Shown here: one piece after another, positions 35,327 through 44,319 of the stretch | Layout: each line of letters opens with the position of its first letter | How positions within the stretch are numbered: position 1 is the stretch's first letter | From: Haloarcula amylolytica JCM 13557 | GTDB taxonomy: Archaea; Halobacteriota; Halobacteria; Halobacteriales; Haloarculaceae | Assembly (NCBI RefSeq): GCF_000336615.1 | Contig: NZ_AOLW01000011.1 | Coordinates: 1-49,033 of the forward strand | DNA length: 49,033 nt | Direction: 5' to 3' | Notes under the pieces: model-generated | What the model was told of the DNA's origin: nothing | Database searches by the model: none | What the model saw: only the letters and a program-made list of their open reading frames with translations | Made by a program: the position numbers and the translations under genes

Positions 35327-35678
35327 CTAACAGCGGAAGTAGTGGGGTGGGTGTGTCGCTCTACAGCTACAATCCCGCGAAATCCTGCTGTCTAACCACT
35401 CGCAGTTACTCGATCCCGTTCCTCGACCAGGGAACTTCTCGGCTACCGCGCTAACAGCGGAAGCGGTGGGGTGGGGGAGTAGGAGGGTCGCTATCCCATT
35501 TCTCATCTAACAGCGGAAGTAGTGGGGTGGGGGAGTAGGAGGATTGCTATCCCATTTCCCATCTAACAGCGGAAGCGGTGGGGTGGGGGAGTGGTCAGTC
35601 AGGTGCCCCCTCTCATCTAACAGCGGAAGTGGCGGGGTCGCTCATTTATATACTTAACCGAACAGCGGAAGCAGCGGA
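35327..35678 (+). repeat. Six further direct origin-box-like repeats, three in a 56-bp tandem array
   Basis: Repeats start at 35327, 35451, 35507, 35563, 35617 and, degenerate, about 35660. The consensus is CTAACAGCGGAA, three variable bases, then GTGGGGTGGG. The variable triplet is GTA or GCG in the clear copies; the copy at 35617 has a changed tail (GGCGGGGTCG). The starts 35451, 35507 and 35563 are exactly 56 bases apart and the spacers (GGGAGTAGGAGG...CTATCCCATTT) are also alike. They lead into the orc gene, so they are candidate Orc-binding sites and may also control orc transcription. Confidence 0.75.
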
Positions 35679-35717
35679 ACCAAAGGTTAAGACACTCCGT
35701 GTTGCAACTACACACAA

Positions 35718-36905
35718 ATGAGCGATATTACGTTTTCGCCCACCTCCACAATATTCGAACAACGCGAGGCACTACTCGAAGAGTGGACTCCTGAGGAGCT
35801 CGTCGGACGTGACGAGGAGCTCCAGAAGTATCACGCTGCTCTCCAGCCAGTCATCAACAACGAAACTCCGTCGAACATCTTCCTGTACGGGAAAAGCGGT
35901 GTCGGGAAGACTGCTGCCACCCGATACCTCCTCTCCGCCCTGGAACGCGATGCAGCAGATGTCGACGGACTGGACCTCAGTACGGTCGAAGTCAACTGCG
36001 ATGGACTCAATTCGAGCTATCAGGCCGCGGTCGCAATCGTCAATACACTTCGTGATCCAGCGAATCAAATCTCCAACACCGGATATCCACAGGCTTCAGT
36101 GTATCAATTCCTCTTCGACGCACTCGATGACCTGGGCGGCACGGTACTCATCGTTCTCGACGAAGTCGATCACATCGAAGACGATTCGCTGCTGTACAAA
36201 CTTCCCCGCGCCAGATCGAACGGTGACATCTCCGAAGCGAAACTGGGCGTCATCGGTATCTCGAACGATCTCGACTTCCGCAATCAACTGTCCTCGAAAG
36301 TCCGGTCGAGTCTCTGTGAAAAGGAAGTGTCTTTCTCGGCGTACAACGCCAACGAGCTTCAGCTCGTTCTGAAACAGCGTGAGGCTGTCGCGTTTCAGGA
36401 CGATGTCCTCGATGACGGCGTCATCGAAATGTGTGCTGCGTACGGCGCGAAAGACTCCGGGGACGCCCGCCAGGCTCTGGACCTCCTCCTTGAGGCCGGA
36501 GACCTCGCTCGGGAGTACGACGATGAACTCGTAACGGAACATCACGTACGCGAAGCCCGGCAGCGGCTTCAGACCGACCAGGTCGTTGAAGGTATCCGTA
36601 ACTACTCCGATCACGGCCAACTCGTTCTCTATGCGCTCACCGGGCTCGCCAAAGACGATGACACGCCAGCCCGGACACGAGACATCCTGGGTGCGTATCA
36701 GGAGTTAGCCCGTGATGAGGGTCTGGACCCGGTTTCAGAGCGTTCCGTCCGTGACTATCTCGGTGAACTCACACAACTCGGAATTGTGTCCTCGACGGAG
36801 TACAACCGGGGGAAAGGCGGTGGCAAGTACAAGGAATTCGAGTTAGAGCAATCCATCAGTTCGATCAAAACGGGCCTATCAGAACTCCTGCAAAAAAGTC
36901 CGTAA
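35718..36905 (+). CDS. orc: Orc1/Cdc6-family replication initiator
   Basis: The protein has 395 residues, the usual length. Walker A is GKSGVGKT (58-65), Walker B LDEVD (147-151), and a sensor-like GISND lies near 206-210. The C-terminal part (about 300-385) is the winged-helix DNA-binding domain. Orc1/Cdc6 binds origin boxes, opens the DNA and loads the MCM helicase. The gene lies directly downstream of seven repeats and is followed, one base after its stop, by two inverted ones, so it is very likely the cognate initiator. A TATA-like TTTATATA lies at 35645-35652, next to the last repeat, so binding of the protein could affect its own transcription. Confidence 0.9.
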   Translation: MSDITFSPTSTIFEQREALLEEWTPEELVGRDEELQKYHAALQPVINNETPSNIFLYGKSGVGKTAATRYLLSALERDAADVDGLDLSTVEVNCDGLNSSYQAAVAIVNTLRDPANQISNTGYPQASVYQFLFDALDDLGGTVLIVLDEVDHIEDDSLLYKLPRARSNGDISEAKLGVIGISNDLDFRNQLSSKVRSSLCEKEVSFSAYNANELQLVLKQREAVAFQDDVLDDGVIEMCAAYGAKDSGDARQALDLLLEAGDLAREYDDELVTEHHVREARQRLQTDQVVEGIRNYSDHGQLVLYALTGLAKDDDTPARTRDILGAYQELARDEGLDPVSERSVRDYLGELTQLGIVSSTEYNRGKGGGKYKEFELEQSISSIKTGLSELLQKSP

Positions 36906-36950
36906 CCCCACCGCTTCCGCTGTTAGCCACCCCACTGGTTCTGCTGTTAG
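36906..36950 (-). repeat. Two inverted origin-box-like repeats after orc
   Basis: On the minus strand, 36906-36926 reads CTAACAGCGGAAGCGGTGGG plus G, and 36927-36950 reads CTAACAGCAGAACCAGTGGG plus GTGG. They face the array upstream of the gene. The rest of the gap to 37138 shows only a promoter-like TTTTAT at 37116-37121 for the next gene. Confidence 0.7.
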
Positions 36951-37138
36951 ACGGAGAGCAGACATAGACAATCTCTCCGACGGAATTCCGTACCGCGAGC
37001 GACAAGCCGTTGAGATCCAACGAATGCGGGGCCCGATACCGATGACGTGCTCTGACTGTCGTCAACGCTGAGCGGAGCGTCCCGAAGTCAAGGCTGAACG
37101 GCATCGTCCCGACGTGTTTTATCGAACCGCTGCTTACG

Positions 37139-37894
37139 ATGCGTATGCGCGAACTCGTTTTCGCTCTCGACTACGAGCCGGGCTGCAACAGGGTTGCAGA
37201 CGCTCTCGCCGAACACCCCAACGTCCGTGTCCGCTCGCTCTCGCTGCACGCCACTGCTGACCGTCTCTGGCGCGTCGACCACGCTACCGGAACTCCCGAG
37301 GCACTCGACGCCATCGAAGACGCCTTTCTCACCAGCGACTACTACGCCGACTGTCTCGCCACCGAGGACTGCGGAGCCACCCAGACCACTCGCGTCCTCG
37401 ACCGCGCCGACGACACGCTTGTCCTCTACTCCGACTGGGAACGCACCCCCGCCTGTGCTTCGGTTCCCCACATCGCCCGCGATCACCTCGGAGAGGGCGT
37501 GCTGTTCGAGACGCGCCATGAGGGGCATCACTATACGTGGCGGCTCATTCATTCCGGCGAGGGTGACGTGGCCGCGTTCTTCGACGACCTCGCGGCGGCA
37601 GTCGGGGAAAGTGCCCAGATGGAGATACTCCGCACTGCGGACACGACGGCGTCGATGCGAGAATCCGACGGGACACAGGGTGCCCTATCGCCGGAGCAAG
37701 AGGCCGCACTCCGGGCCGCTGTCGAGCACGGTTACTACGAGTCACCCCGAGAGGTCGACGTCGGCGAGTTAGCCGAGCACCTCGATGTCCCCCGGTCGAC
37801 GCTCACCTACCGACTGCGTCGGGCTGAGGAACAGCTGGCGAAGCAGTACGTCGCGGGCAGGCGAGTGGGCGAGGAGTCCTCGGTATCACGTTGA
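37139..37894 (+). CDS. Bat-type HTH transcriptional regulator
   Basis: The protein has 251 residues. The C-terminal HTH_10 (bacterio-opsin-activator type) domain is visible at about 180-240: LSPEQEAALRAAVEHGYYESPR, written here without a break because it is split by eye, then VDVGELAEHLDVPRSTLTYRLRRAE. The N-terminal part (1-175) is the variable sensor region of this haloarchaeal family, with two Cys (C62-like and C77-like positions) that might sense metals, though this is a guess. A P1B-type metal ATPase gene starts 60 bases downstream behind a palindrome, so the regulator may control it. TATA-like TTTTAT lies about 20 bases before the ATG; either ATG at 37139 or 37145 could start it. Confidence 0.8.
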   Translation: MRMRELVFALDYEPGCNRVADALAEHPNVRVRSLSLHATADRLWRVDHATGTPEALDAIEDAFLTSDYYADCLATEDCGATQTTRVLDRADDTLVLYSDWERTPACASVPHIARDHLGEGVLFETRHEGHHYTWRLIHSGEGDVAAFFDDLAAAVGESAQMEILRTADTTASMRESDGTQGALSPEQEAALRAAVEHGYYESPREVDVGELAEHLDVPRSTLTYRLRRAEEQLAKQYVAGRRVGEESSVSR

Positions 37895-37902
37895 CCCATT
37901 GG

Positions 37903-37918
37903 GTTGGAATATTCCAAC
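37903..37918. promoter_or_regulatory. 16-bp perfect palindrome, candidate operator of the metal ATPase
   Basis: GTTGGAATATTCCAAC lies just before a TATA-like ACCTTATC (37921-37928) and ends 37 bases before the ATG at 37955. A palindrome this close to the promoter is the expected place for a dimeric repressor or activator. Confidence 0.55.
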
Positions 37919-37954
37919 AAAACCTTATCGAACTCACGCGCCTATCATGAAGTG

Positions 37955-40363
37955 ATGACAGAGAATCCGGATTCGACGGGTCAGGCAAGTGGGGGCGGTC
38001 AGCAACAGGAGTTGACTGTCCGCCTCACAGTTCCTGAGATGGATTGCCCCTCCTGTGCCCAGAAAGTCGACAAAAGTCTCCAGCGTGTCGACGGCGTTGT
38101 CGACACCACGCTCCAGCCGACCACCGGTACAGCCAGTGTCACGTATGATTCTGAACGCACGGGCGAGGCAGACGTAGTCAAGGCGATCGAGGGCGCTGGC
38201 TACGAGGTCGTCGGCGGCCCGGCCTCCGACGCCGACGAGCAAGCGGAGATGGGTGGCGGCGCCGATATCGCGCCGCCCTCGGAGGTCTGGACGAGTCCCC
38301 GCGCCATGAAGACGTGGATCGGCGCGGCGCTGGTCACGTTCGGTCTCCTCTTCGAGTTTCTCCTGACAGCACAGAATATCGCGGTGGCAAGTGTTCTCGG
38401 CTATCCGCTGGCCGTTGCCGACGTGCTATTTTTGGGGGCTGTCGCCGCCAGCGGCGCCCCTGTCGTCCGCAGCGGCTACTACTCCGCGAAGAATCTGAGC
38501 CTCGACATCGACTTGCTGATGGGGACGGCTATCATCGCCGCGACCGGTATCGGCTACTTTGTCGAGGCCGCGACGCTGGCTGTCCTGTTCAGCATCGCCG
38601 AGCTGCTCGAAGACTACGCGATGGACAGGGCACGGGACTCCCTGCGCGAGCTGATGGAGCTATCACCGGACGAGGCCACCGTCATGCGCGATGGCGAGGA
38701 AGTGACGGTGCCCGCCGACGAGGTGGCGGTCGGCGAGACCGTGGTCGTCCGCCCTGGCGACAAAATCCCGCTCGACGGGACGGTCGTCGAGGGCGAGAGC
38801 GCGGTCGACCAGTCACCGATTACCGGCGAGAGTGTTCCCGTGGATAAGTCCGCCGGCGACGAAGTGTACGCCGGCGCTATCAACGAAGAGGGGTACCTCG
38901 AAGTGGAAGTCACGTCGACGTCGGGCGACTCGACGCTCTCGCGCATCATCGAAATGGTACAGGGCGCACAGGCGAAAAAGACCGACACCGAGCAGTTCGT
39001 CGACCGGTTCTCGGGGTACTACACGCCGGTCGTCGTCGTGCTGGCGATTCTGACCGCCGCCATTCCGCCACTGGTCATCGCCGACCCAGTGTCAGTGAGC
39101 GTGGCCGGGTACGGCGTCACGTTCGCTGGCGACTGGCAGACGTGGTTCATCCGCGGGCTCACGCTGCTGGTGATTGCGTGCCCCTGTGCCTTTGTCATCT
39201 CGACGCCCGTCTCGGTGGTCTCGGGCATCACCAGCGCCGCGAAGAACGGCGTCCTCATCAAGGGCGGTAACTACCTCGAAGCGATGGGCCGGGTCGACGC
39301 CGTCGCCGTCGACAAGACGGGCACGCTCACGAAGGGTGAACTCGCCGTCACCGATGTCGTCCCTGCCGGCGACACCGACGCGGCGACGCTCCTCAGTCAC
39401 GCCGCCGGACTGGAGCGGCGCAGCGAGCATCCGATCGCCACGGCGATCCTCGCCCGTGCAAACGAGGAGGGTGTGGACGACCGCCCCGACCTGACGGGCT
39501 TCGAGAGCCTCACCGGGAAGGGTATCCGCGGGGAGATCGACGGCGAGACGTACTACGCGGGCAAGCCCGCGCTCTTCGAGGAGTTTGGCTTCGATCTCTC
39601 GCGGGCCCGCCGCGACCCAGACGGTGTCCCCGGGAGCGGAGCGACCGGAGCCTCGTCAGCGCATCGGTCTGACGGTGGCATCGTGCCGGAAGAAACGGCT
39701 GCGTCCGACGACGGGGCGTTCGCCGAGGATGCACTCGCCGCACTGGAGCGGGAGGGCAAGACGGTCGTTATCGTCGGGACGGAGTCGAAGCTGCTGGGTG
39801 CCATCGCTATCGCCGACGAGGTACGTCCTGCCTCGAAACAGGCTGTCGAGCGCTTACACGAGCTTGGTGTCGAGCGGGTCGTGATGCTGACAGGCGACAA
39901 CGAGGGTACTGCCCGCGCTATCTCCGACGCGGTCGGTGTCGACGAGTACCGCGCCGAACTCCTGCCGGACGAGAAGGTCGATGCAGTCGAGGAGTTGCAG
40001 GCGGAGTACGGCGAGGTGGCGATGGTCGGCGACGGGATCAACGACGCGCCCGCGCTCGCCACCGCGGAGGTCGGTATCGCGATGGGCGCTGCCGGCACCG
40101 ACACCGCGCTGGAAACGGCGGACATCGCACTGATGGGCGACGATATCGGGAAGCTCCCCTACCTGTACGAGCTGTCACACACCGCCAACGGCGTGATCCG
40201 GCAGAACATCTGGGTGAGCCTCGGCGCGAAGTTCCTGCTCGCACTGGGCGTCCCACTGGGACTTGTGAGCGTCGCGCTCGCGGTCGTGGTCGGCGACATG
40301 GGGATGAGCCTCGGCGTCACCGGAAACGCGATGCGGCTGTCGCGGATCGAGCCGGACCGGTAA
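37955..40363 (+). CDS. zntA: P1B-type heavy-metal-exporting ATPase (Zn/Cd/Pb class)
   Basis: The protein has 802 residues from the ATG at 37955; the TATA-like box 27 bases upstream and the metal-binding domain position support it over an upstream ATG (37904) that lies inside the palindrome. An N-terminal HMA domain holds MDCPSCAQ (C31, C34). The ion motif CPC is C409-P-C411, the phosphorylated Asp is D453 in DKTGT, TGES lies near 288, and GDGINDAP is near the end. The last membrane helix has GTDTALETADIALMGDD, the ZntA rather than copper-ATPase form. It exports zinc, cadmium or lead. A low-complexity insert (about residues 565-595, PGSGATGASSA...) lies in the nucleotide-binding domain. Confidence 0.88.
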   Translation: MTENPDSTGQASGGGQQQELTVRLTVPEMDCPSCAQKVDKSLQRVDGVVDTTLQPTTGTASVTYDSERTGEADVVKAIEGAGYEVVGGPASDADEQAEMGGGADIAPPSEVWTSPRAMKTWIGAALVTFGLLFEFLLTAQNIAVASVLGYPLAVADVLFLGAVAASGAPVVRSGYYSAKNLSLDIDLLMGTAIIAATGIGYFVEAATLAVLFSIAELLEDYAMDRARDSLRELMELSPDEATVMRDGEEVTVPADEVAVGETVVVRPGDKIPLDGTVVEGESAVDQSPITGESVPVDKSAGDEVYAGAINEEGYLEVEVTSTSGDSTLSRIIEMVQGAQAKKTDTEQFVDRFSGYYTPVVVVLAILTAAIPPLVIADPVSVSVAGYGVTFAGDWQTWFIRGLTLLVIACPCAFVISTPVSVVSGITSAAKNGVLIKGGNYLEAMGRVDAVAVDKTGTLTKGELAVTDVVPAGDTDAATLLSHAAGLERRSEHPIATAILARANEEGVDDRPDLTGFESLTGKGIRGEIDGETYYAGKPALFEEFGFDLSRARRDPDGVPGSGATGASSAHRSDGGIVPEETAASDDGAFAEDALAALEREGKTVVIVGTESKLLGAIAIADEVRPASKQAVERLHELGVERVVMLTGDNEGTARAISDAVGVDEYRAELLPDEKVDAVEELQAEYGEVAMVGDGINDAPALATAEVGIAMGAAGTDTALETADIALMGDDIGKLPYLYELSHTANGVIRQNIWVSLGAKFLLALGVPLGLVSVALAVVVGDMGMSLGVTGNAMRLSRIEPDR

Positions 40364-40445
40364 TTCGATGTCTGAGTTCCGCCAGCCCAGCACTTACGTC
40401 CACAGACTGTTTGCGGGCTTCTCGGCACCTCGGGCGTTCATAGGC

Positions 40446-40475
40446 AGCCCTTTCAGGGCTTTCAGACGCGTTTTT
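40446..40475 (+). terminator. Hairpin and T run after the metal ATPase
   Basis: A six-pair stem AGCCCT-ttc-AGGGCT (40446-40460) is followed by a T run at 40471-40475. It lies between converging genes and probably ends the ATPase transcript. Confidence 0.4.
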
Positions 40476-40507
40476 CGGGACCGATGTGGCTTCGGTGGCC
40501 CAACGGA

Positions 40508-41746
40508 TTAGAGGACGACGACAGCGATGCCGGCGGCGGCGACGATTCCAAGAGCGACCGTCACTCGCCGGCCCAGTTCGACCGTCCCCAGTAGCCACGC
40601 GAGTCCGGCTTTCGTGAGCGTATTCGCGATAGCGCCGATGACGATGCCGGTAGTCGCTACTTCGGGCGAGATCTCACCGTCCGCTTCGAGTGCGCTCAGC
40701 GTGAGCGTGATCGCATCGACGTCAGCGAGCCCCGAGAGGAACGCAGTCGCATAGATACCCGAATCGCCGAACCAGGTATTCGCGGACTGAGACACGAGGA
40801 GCACGATAGCGAAAACAGCGCCGAAAAACAGTGCCGGTCGGAGACGAAACGGGTTCTTGAGATCGGTCTCGACCGCGGACTCTGTCGTCGATCGCCAGTA
40901 GACGATGCCGGCGATACCCACGCCGACACCAGTCATTACTCCAAGCGGAACGACGACGCGAGGGAGTAAGGCCGGGTTGACGACGGCGACTTCGACGAGT
41001 GCACGCGGGAACATGACGATCGATGCGACGACAATCGAGAACGACCCGATCTTGTAGAGTTCGGGAGTTTCACTGATCCGTTCGGCCATCGAGACCGTCG
41101 TCGCGGTCGAAGAGACGAACCCGCCGAGGATTCCCGTGAGGGCGATCCCCCGCTTGGCTCCGAGAAACCGGCTCAAAATGTAGGCAACGAAGCTCAGGCC
41201 GGTGACAAAGCCGACCATCAGCCAGATGAACCGGGGATTGAGACCGAATAGGACATCGAGTTCACGATCAGGCAGGATCGGCAGCACGACCGCCACGACG
41301 AGGATGAATTTGAGCGAGGCACGGCGTTCACGCTCGTCGATCTGGTCGACGAAACTGTGGATCGTCGGTTTCGCAGACATGAGGACAGTGACACTCCCGC
41401 CGAGAATGATCGCGAACAGCATCCCGCGTTCGGAGGACACTGCCAACGCACCCAGAAGGACAGTGAGCAAGGCAGCGGTCACCGTCGTGAGTCCGATATC
41501 CCCTTCAGTCAGCACTTTCCCGGCATACGCGACGGTCAGGGGGACTGCAATAGCGAGGACAGTGACGGGCAAGAGGCCAGGAAAGAACGCCTGGGCGGTT
41601 GCGCCGACGAGGGCAAACAGCGGAAACGTCCGGCTGCCAGCGAACGTCCCCCCAGATTTCGCCTGTTCCCGCTCCAGTCCGATGAGAGCGCCAATACCGA
41701 ATGCAACGAGGAGACGAAGGAGAAGCGAATCGATGATCGCGACCAT
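40508..41746 (-). CDS. MgtC/SapB-family membrane protein with DUF4010 domain, copy 2
   Basis: The protein has 412 residues and about a dozen membrane segments. MgtC motif AFGIGALIGLEREQAKSGG lies near residue 15-33, followed by SRTFPLFALVGA. The C-terminal DUF4010 half includes GILGGFVSSTATTVSMAERI and FLSGLADVDAITLTLS. It has the same domain order as the copy at 23250 but is clearly diverged, so they are old paralogues and not a recent duplication. It lies next to the metal ATPase, convergent to it; function in magnesium or phosphate homeostasis is inferred. The 219-base gap to the next gene shows nothing I can support except likely promoter sequence. Confidence 0.85.
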   Translation of the reverse strand: MVAIIDSLLLRLLVAFGIGALIGLEREQAKSGGTFAGSRTFPLFALVGATAQAFFPGLLPVTVLAIAVPLTVAYAGKVLTEGDIGLTTVTAALLTVLLGALAVSSERGMLFAIILGGSVTVLMSAKPTIHSFVDQIDERERRASLKFILVVAVVLPILPDRELDVLFGLNPRFIWLMVGFVTGLSFVAYILSRFLGAKRGIALTGILGGFVSSTATTVSMAERISETPELYKIGSFSIVVASIVMFPRALVEVAVVNPALLPRVVVPLGVMTGVGVGIAGIVYWRSTTESAVETDLKNPFRLRPALFFGAVFAIVLLVSQSANTWFGDSGIYATAFLSGLADVDAITLTLSALEADGEISPEVATTGIVIGAIANTLTKAGLAWLLGTVELGRRVTVALGIVAAAGIAVVVL

Positions 41747-41965
41747 TCTCTAGGGGTTCATGCCTCCAAGTTGTCAAACTTCGGGTGTGAGAGCCGGCAT
41801 CGGTCGTCTGCTGTGGCGACTACGGAGCCGTGCTCGGTTTTTCCCTGATGACCGGAGAACTGCGCGAGCCATTCCGGATGAGCCGACTACACCTGTGCCG
41901 TCACCTGCATTCCGACTCTCGGTCGGATCGCTGTTTGTTCTTCTGGAGACCCGGTGAGGCAGGAG

Positions 41966-43531
41966 CTACGACTCGATGTCGACGAGGTAGACGAGGAGAA
42001 AGCCGGCGGCGACGGCAAGTACTGGGATCTCGTACGGACGCTGGTGAAAGGACAGAATCGCTGCTGCCACGATGAGCGCTCCGGCGATCACCGCGTAACC
42101 GAGATTCCGCTCCCCCATTCCATGTCCATCAGCCGGTTCCGTACGGACGACCAGTTCACCCCGTTCGAGCCGATACAACGTTCGGTCGACTCGTGACGGG
42201 ACCCGTGCCAGCGCGGGAAGCGACCGGCGCACGTCCGCCCACGTTTCCTCGATGATTGCGTCGAATTCACTCTCGATGAGGCCCTGTTCGACGAGAAACG
42301 AGCGAACAGCGGCGAGGAAATCGAACTCCGGATCGAGCTGTCGACAGACGCCCTCACCGACGGTCCCGACCCGGATGAGTAGCATCACGTCCGGCGGAAT
42401 CCGAAACGGGAACGCACGGAGGGTCGTCGTCAACTCCGTAATAATCTGCCGCCAGGTGATCTCCGACTGGCCTTCGAGGTTCTCGATGACGAGTTCGAGC
42501 ACTCGGCCGACCTCGGCGCGGTTGACGTGTGGTTCGAGGACATCGAGCGCGATGAGCGCGTCCACCAGGCCGTCCACGTCTCGACGGACGAGTGCCCGAT
42601 AGAGGGCGATGATATCGTCCTGAACCGTCGGTGGCAGGCGTTCGCTCATGCCGAAATCGAAGAGTAACAGACGGCCGTCGTCTGTGACGCCGAGGTTGCC
42701 CGGATGGGGGTCAGCGTGGAACACGCCGTCGACGAGACCCATCTCCAGGTACACAGTGATGATCCGTGTCGCCATCTCGTGTGGCGTCACGTCGATATCA
42801 TTGAAGGCGTCGTCGTCGGTTATTTTCCGACCGGTCAGATACTCCATAGCTAACACACGCTCCGAGCACAGGTCTTCGTAGATGGCAGGGATGACGACTC
42901 GCTCATCGTCGTCGAAGTTCTCCCTGATATCGGCCATGATCGTCGCTTCACGCTTGAAATCCAACTCGTTCAGGATGATGTCTTCAAAATCGTCAGCCGC
43001 GTTTTGGATCGAATACTGCTGGCGTTCGGTAGCGACGGGCCGAATCAGCGGAAGCAGCCCCCGGACCACCCGGAGGTCACGCGTTATCACGGGTTTCAAT
43101 TCGGGACGTCGAACTTTCAGTGCGATTCGCTCACCCCGATAGTCTGCCGTATAGACGTACGCGAGCGACCCGCCGGCGACCGGTTCGAGCGTCGACTGAT
43201 CGAGTTCGTCGCCCAGTTCTTCCGCGACGACGTGTTTTGGATCTCCCCCTGTGCCCTCTGGCACTTCGTCCTGAAGGGTTCCGAAAACGTCGGCGTACAC
43301 CGGTGGAACGATATCGGGGCGTGTCGAGAGGACTTGCCCCACTTTGATGAATGCCGGTCCGAGTTCGAGCATCGTATCCCGGATACGCTCGGCTCGTTGT
43401 CGATGGCTCTCGTCTGGAACCTGTCTTCGTGAGCCAAAAAGGACGAACCGCCGACGGTCACGGAGAAATGCCAGTGCAAAGGGTAGAAATCGGACGATGA
43501 CAACCAGATACCGGCGAAACAATCCGTTCAT
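41966..43531 (-). CDS. UbiB/AarF (ABC1, ADCK-type) protein kinase-like ATPase
   Basis: The protein has 521 residues. The family's own KxGQ motif is in FIKVGQVLSTRPDIVP, an Ala-rich loop replaces the usual glycine loop (AGGSLAYVY), the catalytic segment is FHADPHPGNL and the metal motif is LLFDFGM. Two C-terminal membrane helices (about residues 480-518) anchor it. UbiB proteins act as ATPases that help make quinones in bacteria and mitochondria; in Halobacteria the role is unproven but a link to lipid or menaquinone metabolism is likely. Nearby UbiD-type genes (44320, 45822) lie on the other strand. Confidence 0.88.
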   Translation of the reverse strand: MNGLFRRYLVVIVRFLPFALAFLRDRRRFVLFGSRRQVPDESHRQRAERIRDTMLELGPAFIKVGQVLSTRPDIVPPVYADVFGTLQDEVPEGTGGDPKHVVAEELGDELDQSTLEPVAGGSLAYVYTADYRGERIALKVRRPELKPVITRDLRVVRGLLPLIRPVATERQQYSIQNAADDFEDIILNELDFKREATIMADIRENFDDDERVVIPAIYEDLCSERVLAMEYLTGRKITDDDAFNDIDVTPHEMATRIITVYLEMGLVDGVFHADPHPGNLGVTDDGRLLLFDFGMSERLPPTVQDDIIALYRALVRRDVDGLVDALIALDVLEPHVNRAEVGRVLELVIENLEGQSEITWRQIITELTTTLRAFPFRIPPDVMLLIRVGTVGEGVCRQLDPEFDFLAAVRSFLVEQGLIESEFDAIIEETWADVRRSLPALARVPSRVDRTLYRLERGELVVRTEPADGHGMGERNLGYAVIAGALIVAAAILSFHQRPYEIPVLAVAAGFLLVYLVDIES

Positions 43532-43821
43532 CTCTCGAAGCGAAAACGGCCGAGTGGCGTCAATTGGCAGTGCATACTCTGGCTTCGATCAAGTGGCATA
43601 TATAACTGAAGGAAACATTATATTGTCTCGTGTAAATATACGCTTTCTGATACCCTCTCAATACTAGTGATTCGCGCATTTCACCTCACAGAGGGCTGAT
43701 TCGAGCGACAAACTGTGCCCGGGATGCACGGGTCAGTGAAACGGTGGACTGACGACGGTACATATATGCCATAGGGACAAGAGGTTGCTAAGAACATCAG
43801 CAAAACAACTGAGGGCAGGTA
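43532..43821. promoter_or_regulatory. Divergent promoter region between ubiB-like and ubiD-group genes
   Basis: On the minus side, several TATA-like stretches occur at about 43598-43640 (CATATATAACTG, AACATTATATTG). On the plus side ACATATATGCC lies at 43760-43770, and GAGGGCAGG is placed 3-11 bases before the ATG at 43822 as a likely ribosome-binding site. No gene was found. Confidence 0.45.
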
Positions 43822-44316
43822 ATGTCGAACCACTACATCACGTCAGCAGACCATCTCCCCGAGGAAGCACAGGCAGAGACCACACTACAGATCACGGATG
43901 CCCAAACGAAACGCATTTTCGAGGCACGCGTTCGGATTGCCAAGGACCCCGATACGCTCACTGACCCGGAACCGCTAACGATCGTTGCCGGGCCACACGA
44001 GAGCGTCAGCGAGACCAGATACGTCGAACTGCTCGACGAGACTGAGGAGACCGGTATCGATCAGGAGCTGGTGACGCATCTGGCGGCCGAACAGGAGACG
44101 GCGTCGAACATCCTCAATACACGGTCCGACGATCTGAAGGTCCTCTTGCAGTATCTCGTCGAGACCGGCGAGTACGAGTCAACGTCCGATGCGCTTCGCG
44201 AGATCGCGTTCGACCAGCTCGCCACAGAACGACCGGCCCTGCTTGACGCCTACGCTGAGGTCCGCCGCGAACTCGACGACGACCCACTGAGGCGCGTGCT
44301 GGAACACCAGGAGTGA
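43822..44316 (+). CDS. Unknown 164-residue protein with a ribbon-helix-helix-like stretch
   Basis: The first half (1-80) shows no known motif (ITDAQTKRIFEARVRIAKDP, IVAGPHESV). The second half has a stretch, TGEYESTSDALREIAFDQL (about residues 112-130), that recalls the helical core of ribbon-helix-helix (CopG-like) proteins. The C-terminus is acidic. A good ribosome-binding site (GAGGG) lies a few bases before the ATG, and the stop is three bases from the ubiD gene, so it is co-transcribed with the two UbiD genes. It may be a regulator or a small subunit of the decarboxylase. I do not assign a function. Confidence 0.65.
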   Translation: MSNHYITSADHLPEEAQAETTLQITDAQTKRIFEARVRIAKDPDTLTDPEPLTIVAGPHESVSETRYVELLDETEETGIDQELVTHLAAEQETASNILNTRSDDLKVLLQYLVETGEYESTSDALREIAFDQLATERPALLDAYAEVRRELDDDPLRRVLEHQE

Positions 44317-44319
44317 TCT

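Larger units (their letters stand above)
34983..36950. other. Putative replication origin with its own orc1/cdc6
   Basis: The combination of ten origin-box-like repeats, an A+T-rich core and an adjacent orc1/cdc6 gene is what haloarchaeal origins look like. Boxes before the gene mostly point toward it and two boxes after it point back. The box sequence differs from the common haloarchaeal ORB (roughly TTTCCAxTGGAAA plus a G run), although it keeps the G-rich tail, which suggests a dedicated initiator. Whether this replicon is a chromosome or a megaplasmid cannot be decided here. Confidence 0.65.

Noticed and set aside
35327..35678. Repeats as a CRISPR array
   Set aside because: Repeats are about 25-30 bases with similar, not unique, spacers, sit next to orc, and there are no cas genes; origin boxes fit better.
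37904..37954. ATG start of the metal ATPase 17 codons upstream
   Set aside because: The start would lie inside the palindrome and TATA-like region; ATG at 37955 is 27 bases from the TATA-like box and leaves the HMA domain intact.
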